Below, one piece after another: positions 54,474 through 64,000 of a stretch of 64,000 nt of DNA. The first letter of the stretch is position 1, and every line of letters begins with the position of its first letter. Made by a program: the position numbers and the translations under genes. The notes beneath the pieces were generated by a model, which was not told where the DNA came from, searched no databases, and saw only the letters and a program-made list of their open reading frames with translations. Origin of the DNA: Bacillus sp. ZZV12-4809 (GTDB lineage Bacteria; Bacillota; Bacilli; Bacillales; Cytobacillaceae); assembly GCF_009849585.1 (NCBI RefSeq), contig NZ_VCRN01000006.1, positions 124,001 to 188,000 of the forward strand, read 5' to 3'.

Positions 54474-55837
54474 TATGCACCAGGCGGCGCAAAGGAATCA
54501 TCAAAGCGTTTCTCTAAGTTTACGAATTTATTATACTCTTTTACGAATGCAAGCTGAACGGTTCCAACCGGGCCGTTACGCTGCTTGGCGATGATGATTT
54601 CGATGATGTTTTTGTCTTCGGATTCTTTGTCATAGTAGTCATCACGGTATAGGAATGCCACGATATCGGCATCCTGCTCAATACTTCCCGATTCACGGAT
54701 GTCAGACATCATTGGACGTTTATCTTGTCGCTGTTCCACACCACGGGAAAGCTGGGACAGTGCGATTACAGGGACCTGAAGCTCACGGGCCAATTGTTTA
54801 AGGGAACGTGAAATTTCAGATACTTCCTGCTGACGGTTTTCTCCTGAACGTCCACTTCCGAGGATTAATTGCAGGTAGTCGATCAGAATCATGCCAAGTC
54901 CATGCTCCTGTTTGAGGCGGCGGCATTTGGAACGGATATCCTGGATGCGGACACCAGGTGTGTCATCGATGAAAATTCCCGCGTTTGACAGGCTTCCCAT
55001 CGCCATCGTCAGTTTTCCCCAGTCTTCATCTGTCAGTGAGCCGGTACGAAGCCTCTGGGCATCAATATTCCCTTCAGCACAGAGAATACGCATGACCAGC
55101 TGTTCTGCACCCATCTCCAGACTGAAAATCGCCACGTTTTCCCCGGTTTTTGTTGCCACATTTTGCGCGATATTCAAGGCAAAGGCAGTTTTACCTACGG
55201 AAGGACGGGCACCGACAATGATGAGGTCATTTCGCTGGAAGCCGGCTGTCATGCGGTCAAGCTCGGTAAATCCAGTCGCAATCCCTGTAATATCCCCTTT
55301 ACGGTTATGCATTTCCTCGATATTATCGTAGGTCCGGACGAGAACATCCTTAATATTATGAAAGGCACCGGCGTTTTTGCGCTGTGCAACCTCCATGATA
55401 TTTTTCTCGGCTTCCCCAAGAAGCACTTCCACTTCATCCTCACGCGTATAGCCATCCTGGGCAATGCCTGTCGCCGTCCGGATCAGCCTGCGAAGCAATG
55501 ACTTTTCTTCCACAATCTTTGCATAGTACTCGATATTCGCCGCTGTTGGAACAGATCCGGCCAGTTCACTTAAATAACTGACGCCTCCGGTATCCTCGAG
55601 CAGTTTTGCTGCACTGAGCTCTTCTGTCACAGTCACTAAGTCGACTGCTTTTCCCAGGTCGCTCAGCTTCAGCATTACATTGAAGATTTTCTGGTGGGCC
55701 GCACGGTAGAAGTCTTCAGGTATTAAAATTTCAGATGCTTGTGTAAGAGAGGAGGGTTCAAGAAAGATTGCCCCAAGCACAGCCTGTTCCGCTTCAATAT
55801 TTTGAGGCGGGAGCCGATCCGCGAATAAATCACTCAT
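54473..55837 (-). CDS. dnaB: Replicative DNA helicase
   Basis: A 454-residue ring helicase (called dnaC in B. subtilis) that unwinds DNA at the fork. The N-terminal domain opens DRLPPQNIEAEQAVLGAIFL; the RecA-like C-terminal domain has Walker A GARPSVGKTAFALNIAQ (about 213-229) and Walker B GMILIDYLQLI, plus the arginine finger region in KQRNGPVGTVQLAFV. I start at ATG 55837, which gives MSDLFADRLPPQ and the usual length; the frame extends 30 codons further upstream without a ribosome site. Confidence 0.96.
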   Translation of the reverse strand: MSDLFADRLPPQNIEAEQAVLGAIFLEPSSLTQASEILIPEDFYRAAHQKIFNVMLKLSDLGKAVDLVTVTEELSAAKLLEDTGGVSYLSELAGSVPTAANIEYYAKIVEEKSLLRRLIRTATGIAQDGYTREDEVEVLLGEAEKNIMEVAQRKNAGAFHNIKDVLVRTYDNIEEMHNRKGDITGIATGFTELDRMTAGFQRNDLIIVGARPSVGKTAFALNIAQNVATKTGENVAIFSLEMGAEQLVMRILCAEGNIDAQRLRTGSLTDEDWGKLTMAMGSLSNAGIFIDDTPGVRIQDIRSKCRRLKQEHGLGMILIDYLQLILGSGRSGENRQQEVSEISRSLKQLARELQVPVIALSQLSRGVEQRQDKRPMMSDIRESGSIEQDADIVAFLYRDDYYDKESEDKNIIEIIIAKQRNGPVGTVQLAFVKEYNKFVNLEKRFDDSFAPPGA

Positions 55838-55909
55838 CTCATTAAACCTCCTTAAAATAAAAGCGTTAAGCAAATCTATATTTATATAAAAAATCCTTAT
55901 AATTACTTT

Positions 55910-55945
55910 AAAAAATGTGACCAGCAAAAACTGATCACATTTTTA
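55910..55945 (-). terminator. Terminator after rplI
   Basis: AAAAATGTGACCAG pairs with CTGATCACATTTTT (one mismatch), separating the yybS-gdpP-rplI unit from dnaB. Confidence 0.85.
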
Positions 55946-56025
55946 ATCAACCCTTTTATTTTAACATGTTTATCGGCAAAAGCCACTTCCAATATTAGTT
56001 TATCCCACTAATGCAGAGCTTGCCT

Positions 56026-56472
56026 TTATGCTTCTTTTACATGCACGTTTAATGTTGCTGATACTTCAGTATGAAGCTTGACTGGCACCTTTGTGTATCC
56101 GAGTGTGCGGATCGCATCTTCCATTTCGATTTTGCGTTTGTCGATTTTGATGCTGTGCTTCTTTTGAAGTTCTTCAGCAATTTGTTTGCTTGTAATGGAA
56201 CCGAATAGGCGGCCGCCTTCACCTGATTTCGCAGTGAATTCGACTGTCAGCTTTTCAAGTGTTTCTTTCAGCTCCTTAGCCTCTGCCAATTCTTCTTCTG
56301 CAAGCTTTGCTTCTTTTTTCTTCTGGGCGTTCAGGCTGCTGACATTGGCCTGGTTTGCTTCGACAGCAAGCCCTTGCTTAATTAAAAAGTTATGTGCATA
56401 GCCATCTGCTACATTTTTTACTTCGCCTTTTTTCCCCTTGCCTTTAACGTCTTTTAAAAAGATTACTTTCAT
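56026..56472 (-). CDS. rplI: 50S ribosomal protein L9
   Basis: A 148-residue ribosomal protein. The N-terminal RNA-binding domain [20 protein letters not shown] then [19 protein letters not shown] is textbook L9; a long connecting helix (about 40-75) and a C-terminal domain follow. Its ATG overlaps the gdpP stop (ATGA), implying coupled translation. Confidence 0.96.
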   Translation of the reverse strand: MKVIFLKDVKGKGKKGEVKNVADGYAHNFLIKQGLAVEANQANVSSLNAQKKKEAKLAEEELAEAKELKETLEKLTVEFTAKSGEGGRLFGSITSKQIAEELQKKHSIKIDKRKIEMEDAIRTLGYTKVPVKLHTEVSATLNVHVKEA

Positions 56473-58442
56473 TCCTTTTTTCTCCCTTCAAAGTATTCAT
56501 CTATAGCCTCTTTTAATCGGATCTCAACATCATCAAGTGTTGCATCCTGAAGCTGTGTGGCAGCATTTGTTAAGTGCCCGCCGCCTTCGAGGTTCTCCAT
56601 AATCACCTGGACATTGATATCCCCGAGGGAGCGTGCGCTGACCCCTATCATGTTTTCAGAGCGGTTTGAGATGACAAATGAAGCAACCACGCCATCCATC
56701 GTCAGCAGGGTATCAGCTGTCTGGGCTATCAGTACCTGATCAAATATTTGGTCCGGCTGCCCCTTGGCAATAGCGATGCCCTCTTTGTAAAATTGAACGG
56801 TTTCGATCAGCTTCGCCCGCTTGATATAGGTATCTACGTCCTCTTTTAAGAACTTTTGGACGAGCACGGTATCTGCGCCCTGTCCGCGCAGATAGGAAGC
56901 CGCATCGAACGTTCTCGACCCTGTACGCAGTGAGAAGCTCTTCGTATCCACAATGATGCCCGCAAGAAGGGCCGTTGCTTCGAGCATTTCAATTCTGCCG
57001 TTTTTCGGCTGATACTCCAGAAGCTCTGTCACCAGTTCTGCTGTAGAGGAGGCGTACGGCTCCATGTACACCAGCAGCGGATTATGGATGAACTCTTCAG
57101 CACGGCGGTGATGGTCGATAACGACAACATGTTCAATCGCATGAAGAAGCTTTTCCTCTATCACCATGGATGGCTTGTGGGTATCAACAACTACGAGCAG
57201 GGTATCGTCTGTGGCAATTTCCATCGCCTGTTCCGGTGTGATGAATTTGGAAAAGAGCTCTTCGTTCTTTTCAATTTCCTTCATCATCCTTCTGACGCCT
57301 GTATCAAGTTCATTGAAATTCACCACTACATAGCCTTCACGCTGGTTCAGGCGGGCCACCTTCTGAATGCCGATGGCTGCCCCAATTGCATCCATATCCG
57401 GGCTTTTGTGGCCCATGATAATGACTTTATCGCTTTCAGAGATCAATTCCTTCAGCGCATGGGAAATGACGCGTGCACGGACCCGGGTCCTTTTTTCAAC
57501 AGGATTGGTTTTTCCCCCGAAGAATTTAACTTTCCCATTCGTCTGCTTGATGGCCACCTGGTCTCCCCCGCGGCCTAATGCCAGGTCTAAGCTGGACTGG
57601 GCCAGTGAACCAAGCTCAGGAAGAGAAGAGACCCCTGTGCCGACGCCTACGCTTAACGTAAGCGGAACATTTTGCTTGGAAGTGGTTTCCCGGACATCAT
57701 CAAGAATCGTGAATTTCCCTTTTTCAAGAAGCTGCAGAATATGTTCATTAAATACAGCGATAAAGCGCTCAGATGACACCCTCTTCAGGAAGACACCATT
57801 GTCCTGTGCCCATTTATTCAATATCTGGGTCACCAGGCTGTTCAGGCTGCTCTTCGTCTGGTCATCCATCGCCTGGGTGAGCTCATCATAATTATCAAGG
57901 AAGATAATGGCGATCACAGTCCGTTCTTCCTGATACATTTTTTCAATTTCTGTTTGTTCCGTGACATCAAAAAAGTACAATAGGCGCTCTTCCGGTTTAT
58001 GGATTACCCGGAATTTGCGGTCATGAAGGGTAATAATTTCGGTTTCCACTTCTTGCTTGATCAGTGGAACAAGCGAATCCGCGACATCATAAAGCGATCT
58101 TCCCACTAGCGTATCTTCATCAAAGCATGATGCTAAAAAGGGATTGGTCCATTCAATGTAATAATCATCATTAATCAGCATGATTCCGATCGGCATTTCC
58201 ATCAGAGCTTCTTCGCCGACTTTTTTCACCCTGTAGGAAAGGGTTGAGATGTATTCTTCCGTCTCCTTCCGGTGCTTTTGATTGAGCTGAAAAAGGTAGT
58301 AGAAAGGAAGGATGGCCAGAAACAGCCCAATTAATGCAAAAATCCAATTGTAGTACGCTATTATACCGAGAAGCACCACTGTTATGCCCATCAATCCAAT
58401 AATCGGATAGCGTATGGACCGCTTTTCTAAATACGAAGGCAT
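56469..58442 (-). CDS. gdpP: c-di-AMP phosphodiesterase GdpP (YybT)
   Basis: A 657-residue membrane enzyme that hydrolyses the second messenger c-di-AMP. Two N-terminal helices (about 10-55), a PAS-like domain ([20 protein letters not shown]), a degenerate GGDEF domain (about 170-300; [20 protein letters not shown]) and the DHH/DHHA1 catalytic part: [41 protein letters not shown] and the terminal [14 protein letters not shown]. All metal-binding motifs look intact. It lies between yybS and rplI. Confidence 0.95.
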   Translation of the reverse strand: MPSYLEKRSIRYPIIGLMGITVVLLGIIAYYNWIFALIGLFLAILPFYYLFQLNQKHRKETEEYISTLSYRVKKVGEEALMEMPIGIMLINDDYYIEWTNPFLASCFDEDTLVGRSLYDVADSLVPLIKQEVETEIITLHDRKFRVIHKPEERLLYFFDVTEQTEIEKMYQEERTVIAIIFLDNYDELTQAMDDQTKSSLNSLVTQILNKWAQDNGVFLKRVSSERFIAVFNEHILQLLEKGKFTILDDVRETTSKQNVPLTLSVGVGTGVSSLPELGSLAQSSLDLALGRGGDQVAIKQTNGKVKFFGGKTNPVEKRTRVRARVISHALKELISESDKVIIMGHKSPDMDAIGAAIGIQKVARLNQREGYVVVNFNELDTGVRRMMKEIEKNEELFSKFITPEQAMEIATDDTLLVVVDTHKPSMVIEEKLLHAIEHVVVIDHHRRAEEFIHNPLLVYMEPYASSTAELVTELLEYQPKNGRIEMLEATALLAGIIVDTKSFSLRTGSRTFDAASYLRGQGADTVLVQKFLKEDVDTYIKRAKLIETVQFYKEGIAIAKGQPDQIFDQVLIAQTADTLLTMDGVVASFVISNRSENMIGVSARSLGDINVQVIMENLEGGGHLTNAATQLQDATLDDVEIRLKEAIDEYFEGRKKE

Positions 58443-58473
58443 GTTTTCAGCTCCTAAACAGTAGTGTTGTTCA

Positions 58474-59409
58474 TCACTTTTTTCCTAATCTTTGCCTTAA
58501 ATCAAATCCTAAGTCAATTATACCTAATATCCTCACAATATAAAGGAGAAATGGCATAAGAAATGTAAATACAGCAGCAAGTACAGGCACAGCTTTCGGC
58601 CATCCTTTTAAATGGCTGAAAAAGAAAATAAGGGACAGGCCTTGAATGACCATGAATATCTGCAAAATGAAGGCAACATTGACAAGAGCCATAAACCAGT
58701 AGCTTCCTTCTGCAGGATTAAAAAGGAAGGAAGCGATTATGGTAACGAGATAGTACCATAATATGCTTTTCGGCAGGTTCAATTCCCTGAACGGCTTAAA
58801 GCCTTCAATCTTAATACCGAATCGTTTGGCGATCGGAAACGAAATAAGCTGAATGATAAAAACAGAAATGACCGATGTCATGACAAATAAACTCGGCGTT
58901 AATGTCTCAAGCATTTTCAAGCCTGCTGTAAGCTGCTCGATTGCTTTATCCGCGTTCTGTCCGAAGCCTTCAAGCACTCCTTTTGAAGTTTCGAGGGACT
59001 CCTCCATCATGCCGATGCTTTTTTTAATGAAATTGAAATCAAATAGAGCAACTGCTGCAGCATATTGAAGCAAAAGAGCTGCAAGAAATACGAGCGTGCC
59101 CGCAATAAAAGAAGAAGCCCGTCCTTTATTTTCCCTGATGCAAATCCCGATTACCGTGCCGGTCACTCCAAATATCAGAGCAATGAAAATTCCCATAATG
59201 GATCCGATAATCAGGGAAAGCAGGATGCCTCCCGTCATAAAGGCCATCGCCATCATCCGGCTATTTTTTGCCGCAAACATAATAAACGGAAGCGCCAGGA
59301 AGAAAGTTGAAACGACACTGATAACTGGCAAATAGAGCGATATCAGAAGCAGCACGGCAAAAATAGCGAGCAGCACGGCACCTTCTGTTAATTTATGTAC
59401 ATTATTCAT
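58474..59409 (-). CDS. yybS: YybS family membrane protein (DUF2232)
   Basis: A 311-residue integral membrane protein with about eight helices, e.g. GAVLLAIFAVLLLISLYLPV and FIAGTLVFLAALLLQYAAAV. DUF2232 members in this gene neighbourhood have no established role; the fold recalls ECF S-components. Start at ATG 59409 (MNNVHKLTEG) with GAGGGG upstream; the frame extends upstream without support. 31 bp before gdpP, same operon. Confidence 0.88.
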   Translation of the reverse strand: MNNVHKLTEGAVLLAIFAVLLLISLYLPVISVVSTFFLALPFIMFAAKNSRMMAMAFMTGGILLSLIIGSIMGIFIALIFGVTGTVIGICIRENKGRASSFIAGTLVFLAALLLQYAAAVALFDFNFIKKSIGMMEESLETSKGVLEGFGQNADKAIEQLTAGLKMLETLTPSLFVMTSVISVFIIQLISFPIAKRFGIKIEGFKPFRELNLPKSILWYYLVTIIASFLFNPAEGSYWFMALVNVAFILQIFMVIQGLSLIFFFSHLKGWPKAVPVLAAVFTFLMPFLLYIVRILGIIDLGFDLRQRLGKK

Positions 59410-59572
59410 TGATACACCCCTCAAACTGTGTATCCAAAAAGAAGGAAATCTGTTTCCGCTTTTTGAACCCATATAAGCTATATTGTAGCTAGTATTAAAT
59501 GCAGGTTCAACCTTCGTGATTTCAGAAAGGTTTTCAGCTTTAACACACCCCAGTGCTAAAGGAGAACATAAT

Positions 59573-59602
59573 AAAAAAGACGCCGGATACCAGCGTCTTT
59601 TT
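59573..59602 (-). terminator. rpsR terminator
   Basis: AAAAAGACGC pairs with GCGTCTTTTT around CGGATACCA, closing the rpsF-ssb-rpsR operon. Confidence 0.92.
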
Positions 59603-59609
59603 CTAGTTA

Positions 59610-59855
<246 letters not shown>

Positions 59856-59907
59856 TTACCTCCTTTAGCTTTTTATTTTATATATTTCCGTTCATAATCG
59901 GGCACTA

Positions 59908-60417
59908 TTAGAATGGCAGGTCGTCATCAGAAATGTCGATTTGGCCGTCATTTGCGAATGGGTCCTGATCCACGCGAGTATAGCCGCCCTGATTACGATT
60001 ATCCTGGCGTTGATTCTGATTGCTGTTATTTCCAAATGGGAAATCCTGATCTCTTGGACCGCCATAGTTCGGATTGCCGCCCTGGCCGCCAGAACTATTC
60101 TTCGGCTCAAGGAATTGCACACTTTCAGCCTGGACTTCAGTCACGTAAACGCGCTTTCCATCCTGGCCTTCATAGCTGCGGGATTGAATGCGGCCATCTA
60201 CGCCTGCAAGACTTCCTTTTTTAAGGAAATTCGCTACGTTTTCAGCTGGCTTTCTCCATACCACACAGTTGATAAAGTCTGCCTCCCGCTCACCTTGCTG
60301 ATTCGTAAAAGTACGATTCACGGCAAGTGTGAATGAAGCGACAGGAACTCCGTTCGGCGTATACCGCAAATCAGGATCCTTTGTCAAACGTCCGACAAGA
60401 ACAACTCGGTTCATCAT
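59908..60417 (-). CDS. ssb: Single-stranded DNA-binding protein
   Basis: A 169-residue OB-fold protein coating single-stranded [23 protein letters not shown] and [15 protein letters not shown], then [20 protein letters not shown] are diagnostic; a Gly/Asn/Gln-rich linker (110-155) leads to the acidic tip DISDDDLPF, which recruits partner proteins. I start at ATG 60417 with GAGGAG 9 nt upstream. Between rpsF and rpsR. Confidence 0.96.
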   Translation of the reverse strand: MMNRVVLVGRLTKDPDLRYTPNGVPVASFTLAVNRTFTNQQGEREADFINCVVWRKPAENVANFLKKGSLAGVDGRIQSRSYEGQDGKRVYVTEVQAESVQFLEPKNSSGGQGGNPNYGGPRDQDFPFGNNSNQNQRQDNRNQGGYTRVDQDPFANDGQIDISDDDLPF

Positions 60418-60452
60418 CAGAATCAACTCCTCTCGGTAAAATGCTATATCTA

Positions 60453-60740
60453 TTATTTTTCGTCTTTAACAACGATGTAACGGATGATGTCTTCGCTGAT
60501 TTTAGCTAAACGAGTGAACTCGTCAACTGCTTTTGCTTCAGCACTAATGTTCATAAGCTGGTAGTAGCCATCGCGGAAATCATTGATTTCGTATGCAAGA
60601 CGACGCTTACCCCAATCCTTTGATTCAGCAACCTCCGCACCATTATCAGTTAAGATTGTGTTGAAACGCTCAACTAGGGCTTTTTTAGCCTCATCTTCAA
60701 TGTTTGGGCGGATGATGTACATAACTTCGTACTTTCTCAT
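60453..60740 (-). CDS. rpsF: 30S ribosomal protein S6
   Basis: A 95-residue ribosomal protein: [20 protein letters not shown], then [21 protein letters not shown] start at ATG 60740, 6-8 nt after AAAGGAGGTG, which gives the standard length. First gene of rpsF-ssb-rpsR; its leader probably binds the S6:S18 complex. Confidence 0.96.
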   Translation of the reverse strand: MRKYEVMYIIRPNIEDEAKKALVERFNTILTDNGAEVAESKDWGKRRLAYEINDFRDGYYQLMNISAEAKAVDEFTRLAKISEDIIRYIVVKDEK

Positions 60741-60790
60741 CACTTTCACCTCCTTTTGGTCTAACGGCCCTTTAAAGGGCAAGGAGCAAT
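60741..60790 (-). promoter_or_regulatory. Candidate S6:S18 leader of the rpsF operon
   Basis: On the minus strand a GCCC-TTTAAA-GGGC hairpin (60767-60780) is followed by CCGTTAGACC and then the ribosome site. The known S6:S18-binding leader has such a hairpin next to a CCG element and represses its operon when the proteins are in excess. Confidence 0.6.
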
Positions 60791-60813
60791 ATATTCATTA
60801 CTCACAAGTTGAA

Positions 60814-60842
60814 ATTATAGCACATTAATTATGCAAATGCAA
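60814..60842 (-). promoter_or_regulatory. rpsF operon promoter
   Basis: On the minus strand TTGCAT (60842-60837), a 17-bp spacer and TATAAT (60819-60814), preceded by the extended TGC. Confidence 0.82.
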
Positions 60843-60925
60843 TAACACTAGGGTGAATTGAAAGATGGAAGATTATTTTGAGAGAGTTACGGTATGGATG
60901 CTGTTCCGGACAGCCTTCCTCCATT

Positions 60926-60955
60926 AAAAAGAACCCCTAAAAAAATAGAGGTTCC
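60926..60955 (-). terminator. ychF terminator
   Basis: GAACCCCT and AGAGGTTC pair imperfectly; on the minus strand TTTTT follows. Confidence 0.7.
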
Positions 60956-60962
60956 AAAATAA

Positions 60963-62063
60963 TTAAACGTTAAAGCGGAAGTGCATGACATCTCCGTCTT
61001 TAACAATGTATTCTTTTCCTTCAAGGCGAACTTTTCCTGCTTCCTTCGCAGCTGTCATGCTTCCTGCAGCGACAAGGTCGTCATAGGAAACCGTTTCTGC
61101 ACGGATGAATCCTTTTTCAAAGTCAGAGTGAATAACTCCTGCACATTGAGGAGCCTTCATGCCTTTGCGGAATGTCCAGGCGCGGACTTCCTGTACACCT
61201 GCAGTGAAGTAAGTTGCCAGTCCAAGCAGGTTGTAGGCAGCTCTGATCAGCTGATCAAGACCGGATTCTTCAATGCCAAGCTCCTGAAGGAACATTTCTT
61301 TTTCTTCCCCGTCAAGCTCTGCAATTTCAGATTCGATTTTTGCACAGATAACGATAACTTCCGCATTATCCTTTGCAGCAAATTCTCTTACCTGCTGCAC
61401 ATACTCGTTAGAAGAAGGATCTGCTACATCATCCTCGCTTACGTTTGCAACGTAAAGCACTGGCTTAATTGTCAGCAGGTGAAGACCTTTTACAATTTTC
61501 ATTTGCTCGTCTGTAAACTCAACAGTACGGGCAGGCTTATCGTTTTCGAACGCTTCCTTCAATTTTTCCAGAATTTCAAGCTCAATCACAGAATCTTTAT
61601 CCTTCTGCTTAGCCAGCTTGCTCACACGGCCGATTCGCTTGTCAACCGATTCAAGATCAGCCAGAATCAATTCCAGGTTGATGACTTCGATATCATCGAT
61701 CGGGTCCACTTTCCCGGCAACGTGTGTGATATTGTCATCCGCAAAACAGCGGACAACCTGACAGATTGCATCCACTTCACGGATATGGGAAAGGAATTTA
61801 TTTCCAAGACCTTCCCCTTTGCTTGCACCCTTAACGATTCCGGCAATATCTGTAAATTCGAAAGCTGTTGGCACAGTCTTTTTCGGCTGAACCAATTCTG
61901 TTAATTTATTCAAACGGTGATCAGGCACTTCCACAATTCCCACATTCGGGTCGATTGTACAGAACGGATAGTTTGCAGACTCTGCTCCCGCCTGGGTAAT
62001 TGCATTAAACAATGTAGACTTTCCGACGTTCGGCAAACCTACAATTCCAGCTGTTAAAGCCAT
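60963..62063 (-). CDS. ychF: Redox-regulated ATPase YchF (Obg-like)
   Basis: A 366-residue P-loop protein of the Obg family that prefers ATP. G1 [19 protein letters not shown]2/G3 [18 protein letters not shown] and [20 protein letters not shown], altered G4 (NVSEDD, lacking NKxD), and the C-terminal TGS domain ending [10 protein letters not shown] are present. It associates with ribosomes. Start at ATG 62063 with GAGGAG upstream. In B. subtilis the gene is yyaF, next to rpsF as here. Confidence 0.96.
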   Translation of the reverse strand: MALTAGIVGLPNVGKSTLFNAITQAGAESANYPFCTIDPNVGIVEVPDHRLNKLTELVQPKKTVPTAFEFTDIAGIVKGASKGEGLGNKFLSHIREVDAICQVVRCFADDNITHVAGKVDPIDDIEVINLELILADLESVDKRIGRVSKLAKQKDKDSVIELEILEKLKEAFENDKPARTVEFTDEQMKIVKGLHLLTIKPVLYVANVSEDDVADPSSNEYVQQVREFAAKDNAEVIVICAKIESEIAELDGEEKEMFLQELGIEESGLDQLIRAAYNLLGLATYFTAGVQEVRAWTFRKGMKAPQCAGVIHSDFEKGFIRAETVSYDDLVAAGSMTAAKEAGKVRLEGKEYIVKDGDVMHFRFNV

Positions 62064-62168
62064 CCAAGTCACTCCTCAGTCTAATTTCATCTATTAAAAA
62101 TACGATTGATTCTCATTTAAACAAGCCTCTAACAATTATAGATAGTTGCCGGAGAAATGTAAAGAAAA

Positions 62169-62219
62169 GGTGACAGGTACCTATACCACTTTGCCAGACT
62201 GGTATAGGTGCCTGTCACC
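62169..62219. repeat. GGTGACAGG-type inverted repeat
   Basis: GGTGACAGGTACCTATACCA (62169-62188) and its near-exact reverse complement ending GTGCCTGTCACC at 62219 form a 20-bp stem with one mismatch and an 11-nt loop. It lies between ychF and the oxidoreductase gene. Its GTGCCTG-T-CACC ends recall the elements at 37164 and 37831. Confidence 0.85.
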
Positions 62220-62226
62220 GCTGCTA

Positions 62227-64000
62227 TTAAACCTTCTCTATATTCACAAGGCAGTCATACAAGGTGCTGCCAAGACCGTTGTCCGATTCGCGGCTCGAGG
62301 TAAGATGATTAACGGGTCCGCCGAATTTGGCCCAGATGCCTTCATCAATATTGATGGTATCAGGGTGGGCTTTTTTCATAATATGGACAAAGCCCTTCAT
62401 TTCTCCGCGGTCATTCCACACTTTGACATAATCATTCTCCTGCAGGCCAAGCTTCTCCGCAATATTATCGGCTATTTCCACCTTTGCCTTTGGCTCCGGC
62501 TTTAATAGATGATAATGCTGCGAATGATTGGAGCGGAGAGGATGAATCGTCAGCAGGGTAAAAGGAAACTGTTCCGCCCTCTCTCTGTCCGTCCACTTAG
62601 TTTCCCGCGGAAGAGCAAGTGTCAGCCTGCTTTCGGAACCCTTTCGGAACGATGTAAATTCATACTTGCCGCTTGGCGTTTTGAACTGGCGGTCTGCCCA
62701 GGGTACCGTATCAACTGGAAGCTCCATATGATGGGATTTCCGTATGTTATCAAGCGTAATCCCTTGCTCTTTTAGCGTCCCAAGGCCCATGCGGATGAAT
62801 TCTTCTCTTGTAAAATCGAAATCGGCTCCGAATCCAAGCCGTTTGGCAAGCTCAGTCCATACCCATAAATCCGGCTTCGCTTCGCCTGGCGGTTCAGCCA
62901 GCTTCGGGCCATGATTGACATAATGATGGTACATCGAAGAATAATAGACATCCTCCTGTTCAAATACCGTGGCAACCGGAAGCACATAATCCGCCATTTT
63001 TGCTGTATCTGTCATAAACTGCTCCATCACGACAACAGTCTCAACAGATGCAAAAGCTTCCCGGACCCTTGAAGAGTCAGGCACCTGGGTTAAAGGATTC
63101 CCGCACGTAACGAAGACCATCTTAATCTCAGGATCCTTCGCTGCTAAAATCCCCTCTGCCTGCCGCATCATCGTAAACTGCCTGAAGGCTGTTTTCCGCT
63201 CAGGGAGGGTGAGGGCAGCCGCATCAAAGCTCTGCCCTACCTGTCTGTTAGCATAGTTTGCACCGCCGCCGGGAATCCCGATATTGCCGCTCACGGCAAT
63301 CAAAGCATCCATCAATCTGATCGTGTTCCCGCCGTTTTCGTATCGCTGCATGCCCAGCCCAAAGAAAGTGGATACAGGGCGATCGCCATACACCACTGCA
63401 AGCTCAGTCATAACCTCTGCAGGCACTTCCGTTTTCTCTGCGATTTCCTCAAGCGTTACACTTTCGAGAAGTTGATTCAGATCCTCAAAACCAACTGAAT
63501 AGGTATCTATGAAACTTCTATCTTCCAATCCCAGACGAAGCATTTCCTTCATGATGCCGGCCGCAAGCCAGCCATCCATTCCCGGCTTAATGGAAAAATA
63601 ATGGTCTGCCATTTTAGCCGTCGCATTAAAAATGGGATCAATCACATACAGTTTGGCACCCTGTTTCTTTGCCTCCTGGAGCCTTTGATACAAGTGCATA
63701 TTGGTGCGGGCAACATTTCTTCCCCAAACGACAATATGCCTGCTGTTCAAAATATCCTCAGGCCCATGGCTGTAGGAGTCACCAAAATCCTGGCTTTGAG
63801 CCTCGATGCCTGCTCCCCAGCAGATGGACCCCACTAGCTCAGTCACACCGCCATAGCAGTTGAAAAAGCGCTGATCCAGGTTCGTCAGCAAGCCGCCATT
63901 GGCATAATCATGACTATGAAGAATCGAAGTGGTGCCATCCGTATCTTTTAGCTCCTTCATTTTCAGGGAAATATCGTGCAAAGCCTGTTCCCAGGAAATG
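62227..64000 (-). CDS. Molybdopterin oxidoreductase (YyaE-like), partial
   Basis: C-terminal 590 residues of a large molybdopterin enzyme of the formate dehydrogenase/nitrate reductase family; the N-terminal iron-sulfur part lies beyond the right edge, and the frame stays open to base 64000. Visible cofactor-binding motifs are VWGRNVARTNMHLYQRLQEA, GAKLYVIDPIFNATAKMADH, NIGIPGGGANYANRQ, TCGNPLTQVPDS, and the C-terminal MGD domain (LLTIHPLRSNHSQHYHLLKP, ENDYVKVWNDRGEMKGFV). In B. subtilis the comparable yyaE lies beside yyaF (ychF). The physiological substrate is not known. Confidence 0.88.
   Translation of the reverse strand, partial: ISWEQALHDISLKMKELKDTDGTTSILHSHDYANGGLLTNLDQRFFNCYGGVTELVGSICWGAGIEAQSQDFGDSYSHGPEDILNSRHIVVWGRNVARTNMHLYQRLQEAKKQGAKLYVIDPIFNATAKMADHYFSIKPGMDGWLAAGIMKEMLRLGLEDRSFIDTYSVGFEDLNQLLESVTLEEIAEKTEVPAEVMTELAVVYGDRPVSTFFGLGMQRYENGGNTIRLMDALIAVSGNIGIPGGGANYANRQVGQSFDAAALTLPERKTAFRQFTMMRQAEGILAAKDPEIKMVFVTCGNPLTQVPDSSRVREAFASVETVVVMEQFMTDTAKMADYVLPVATVFEQEDVYYSSMYHHYVNHGPKLAEPPGEAKPDLWVWTELAKRLGFGADFDFTREEFIRMGLGTLKEQGITLDNIRKSHHMELPVDTVPWADRQFKTPSGKYEFTSFRKGSESRLTLALPRETKWTDRERAEQFPFTLLTIHPLRSNHSQHYHLLKPEPKAKVEIADNIAEKLGLQENDYVKVWNDRGEMKGFVHIMKKAHPDTINIDEGIWAKFGGPVNHLTSSRESDNGLGSTLYDCLVNIEKV

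Noticed and set aside
57084..57891. Plus-strand ORFs of 164 and 174 codons inside gdpP
   Set aside because: Antisense shadows of the catalytic DHH region; no start signals.
60981..61904. Plus-strand ORF of 307 codons inside ychF
   Set aside because: Antisense shadow of ychF; its Cys/Phe-rich composition is an artefact of the opposite strand.

Overview
The window comes from a Bacillaceae chromosome (Firmicutes), close to the replication origin. From about 41.7 kb to the right edge the gene order matches the left flank of oriC in Bacillus subtilis: molybdopterin oxidoreductase (yyaE-like), ychF, rpsF-ssb-rpsR, yybS-gdpP-rplI-dnaB, purA, tRNA genes, an M23 peptidase, walRKHIJ, htrA and rlmH, nearly all on the minus strand (leading strand if oriC lies to the right). 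The protein sequences suggest a Cytobacillus/Mesobacillus-type organism rather than B. subtilis itself. That is an impression from protein likeness, not a placement.

Layout. 0-1.8 kb: end of a PTS sugar locus with a LacI repressor and a multi-operator control region. 1.9-2.8 kb: frameshifted NERD-domain gene. 2.9-4.14 kb: non-coding tandem array of about 23 hairpin-forming 52-bp units. 4.2-9.4 kb: gluconate operon gntRKPZ with the canonical GntR operator. 9.4-19 kb: aspA, a YeiL-type Crp regulator divergent from an MFS transporter, GltC-type regulator divergent from gdhA, WYL regulator divergent from two small genes, DUF4385 gene. 19.1-23.7 kb: LXG polymorphic toxin locus with one intact toxin/immunity pair and one decayed pair. 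24-25.8 kb: secreted HNH nuclease of foreign look, small partner ORF, SRPBCC protein. 26-32 kb: licRBCA-like beta-glucoside PTS operon with a GH1 phospho-beta-glucosidase. 32.3-37.1 kb: YxjI-like protein, small exported protein, beta-propeller sugar dehydrogenase-like protein, acetolactate-synthase-like enzyme, membrane protein. 37.2-41.7 kb: a graveyard of LXG toxin fragments, each followed by an apparently intact immunity-type gene, plus a decayed copy of the yxjI 3' end. 41.7-64 kb: origin-proximal core genes and a tRNA cluster.

How it works together. The core half holds cell-wall homeostasis (WalRK with WalHIJ, HtrA, M23 hydrolase), replication (DnaB helicase, SSB), c-di-AMP turnover (GdpP), ribosomal proteins and adenylate synthesis. 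The left half is catabolic: sugar PTS, gluconate, beta-glucosides, aspartate and glutamate at the nitrogen/carbon junction. Two accessory stretches carry LXG toxin cassettes sharing a common toxin body upstream and a common terminator downstream, an arrangement suited to swapping toxin tips by recombination.

Items I consider most worth following up: the 52-bp hairpin array and a small diverged array of the same period and fold 48 kb away; duplicated 26-nt 5' halves of tRNA-Phe and tRNA-Lys separated by related linkers inside the tRNA cluster; the broken-toxin/intact-immunity series; two near-consensus parS sites; and a DnaA-box cluster upstream of rlmH.
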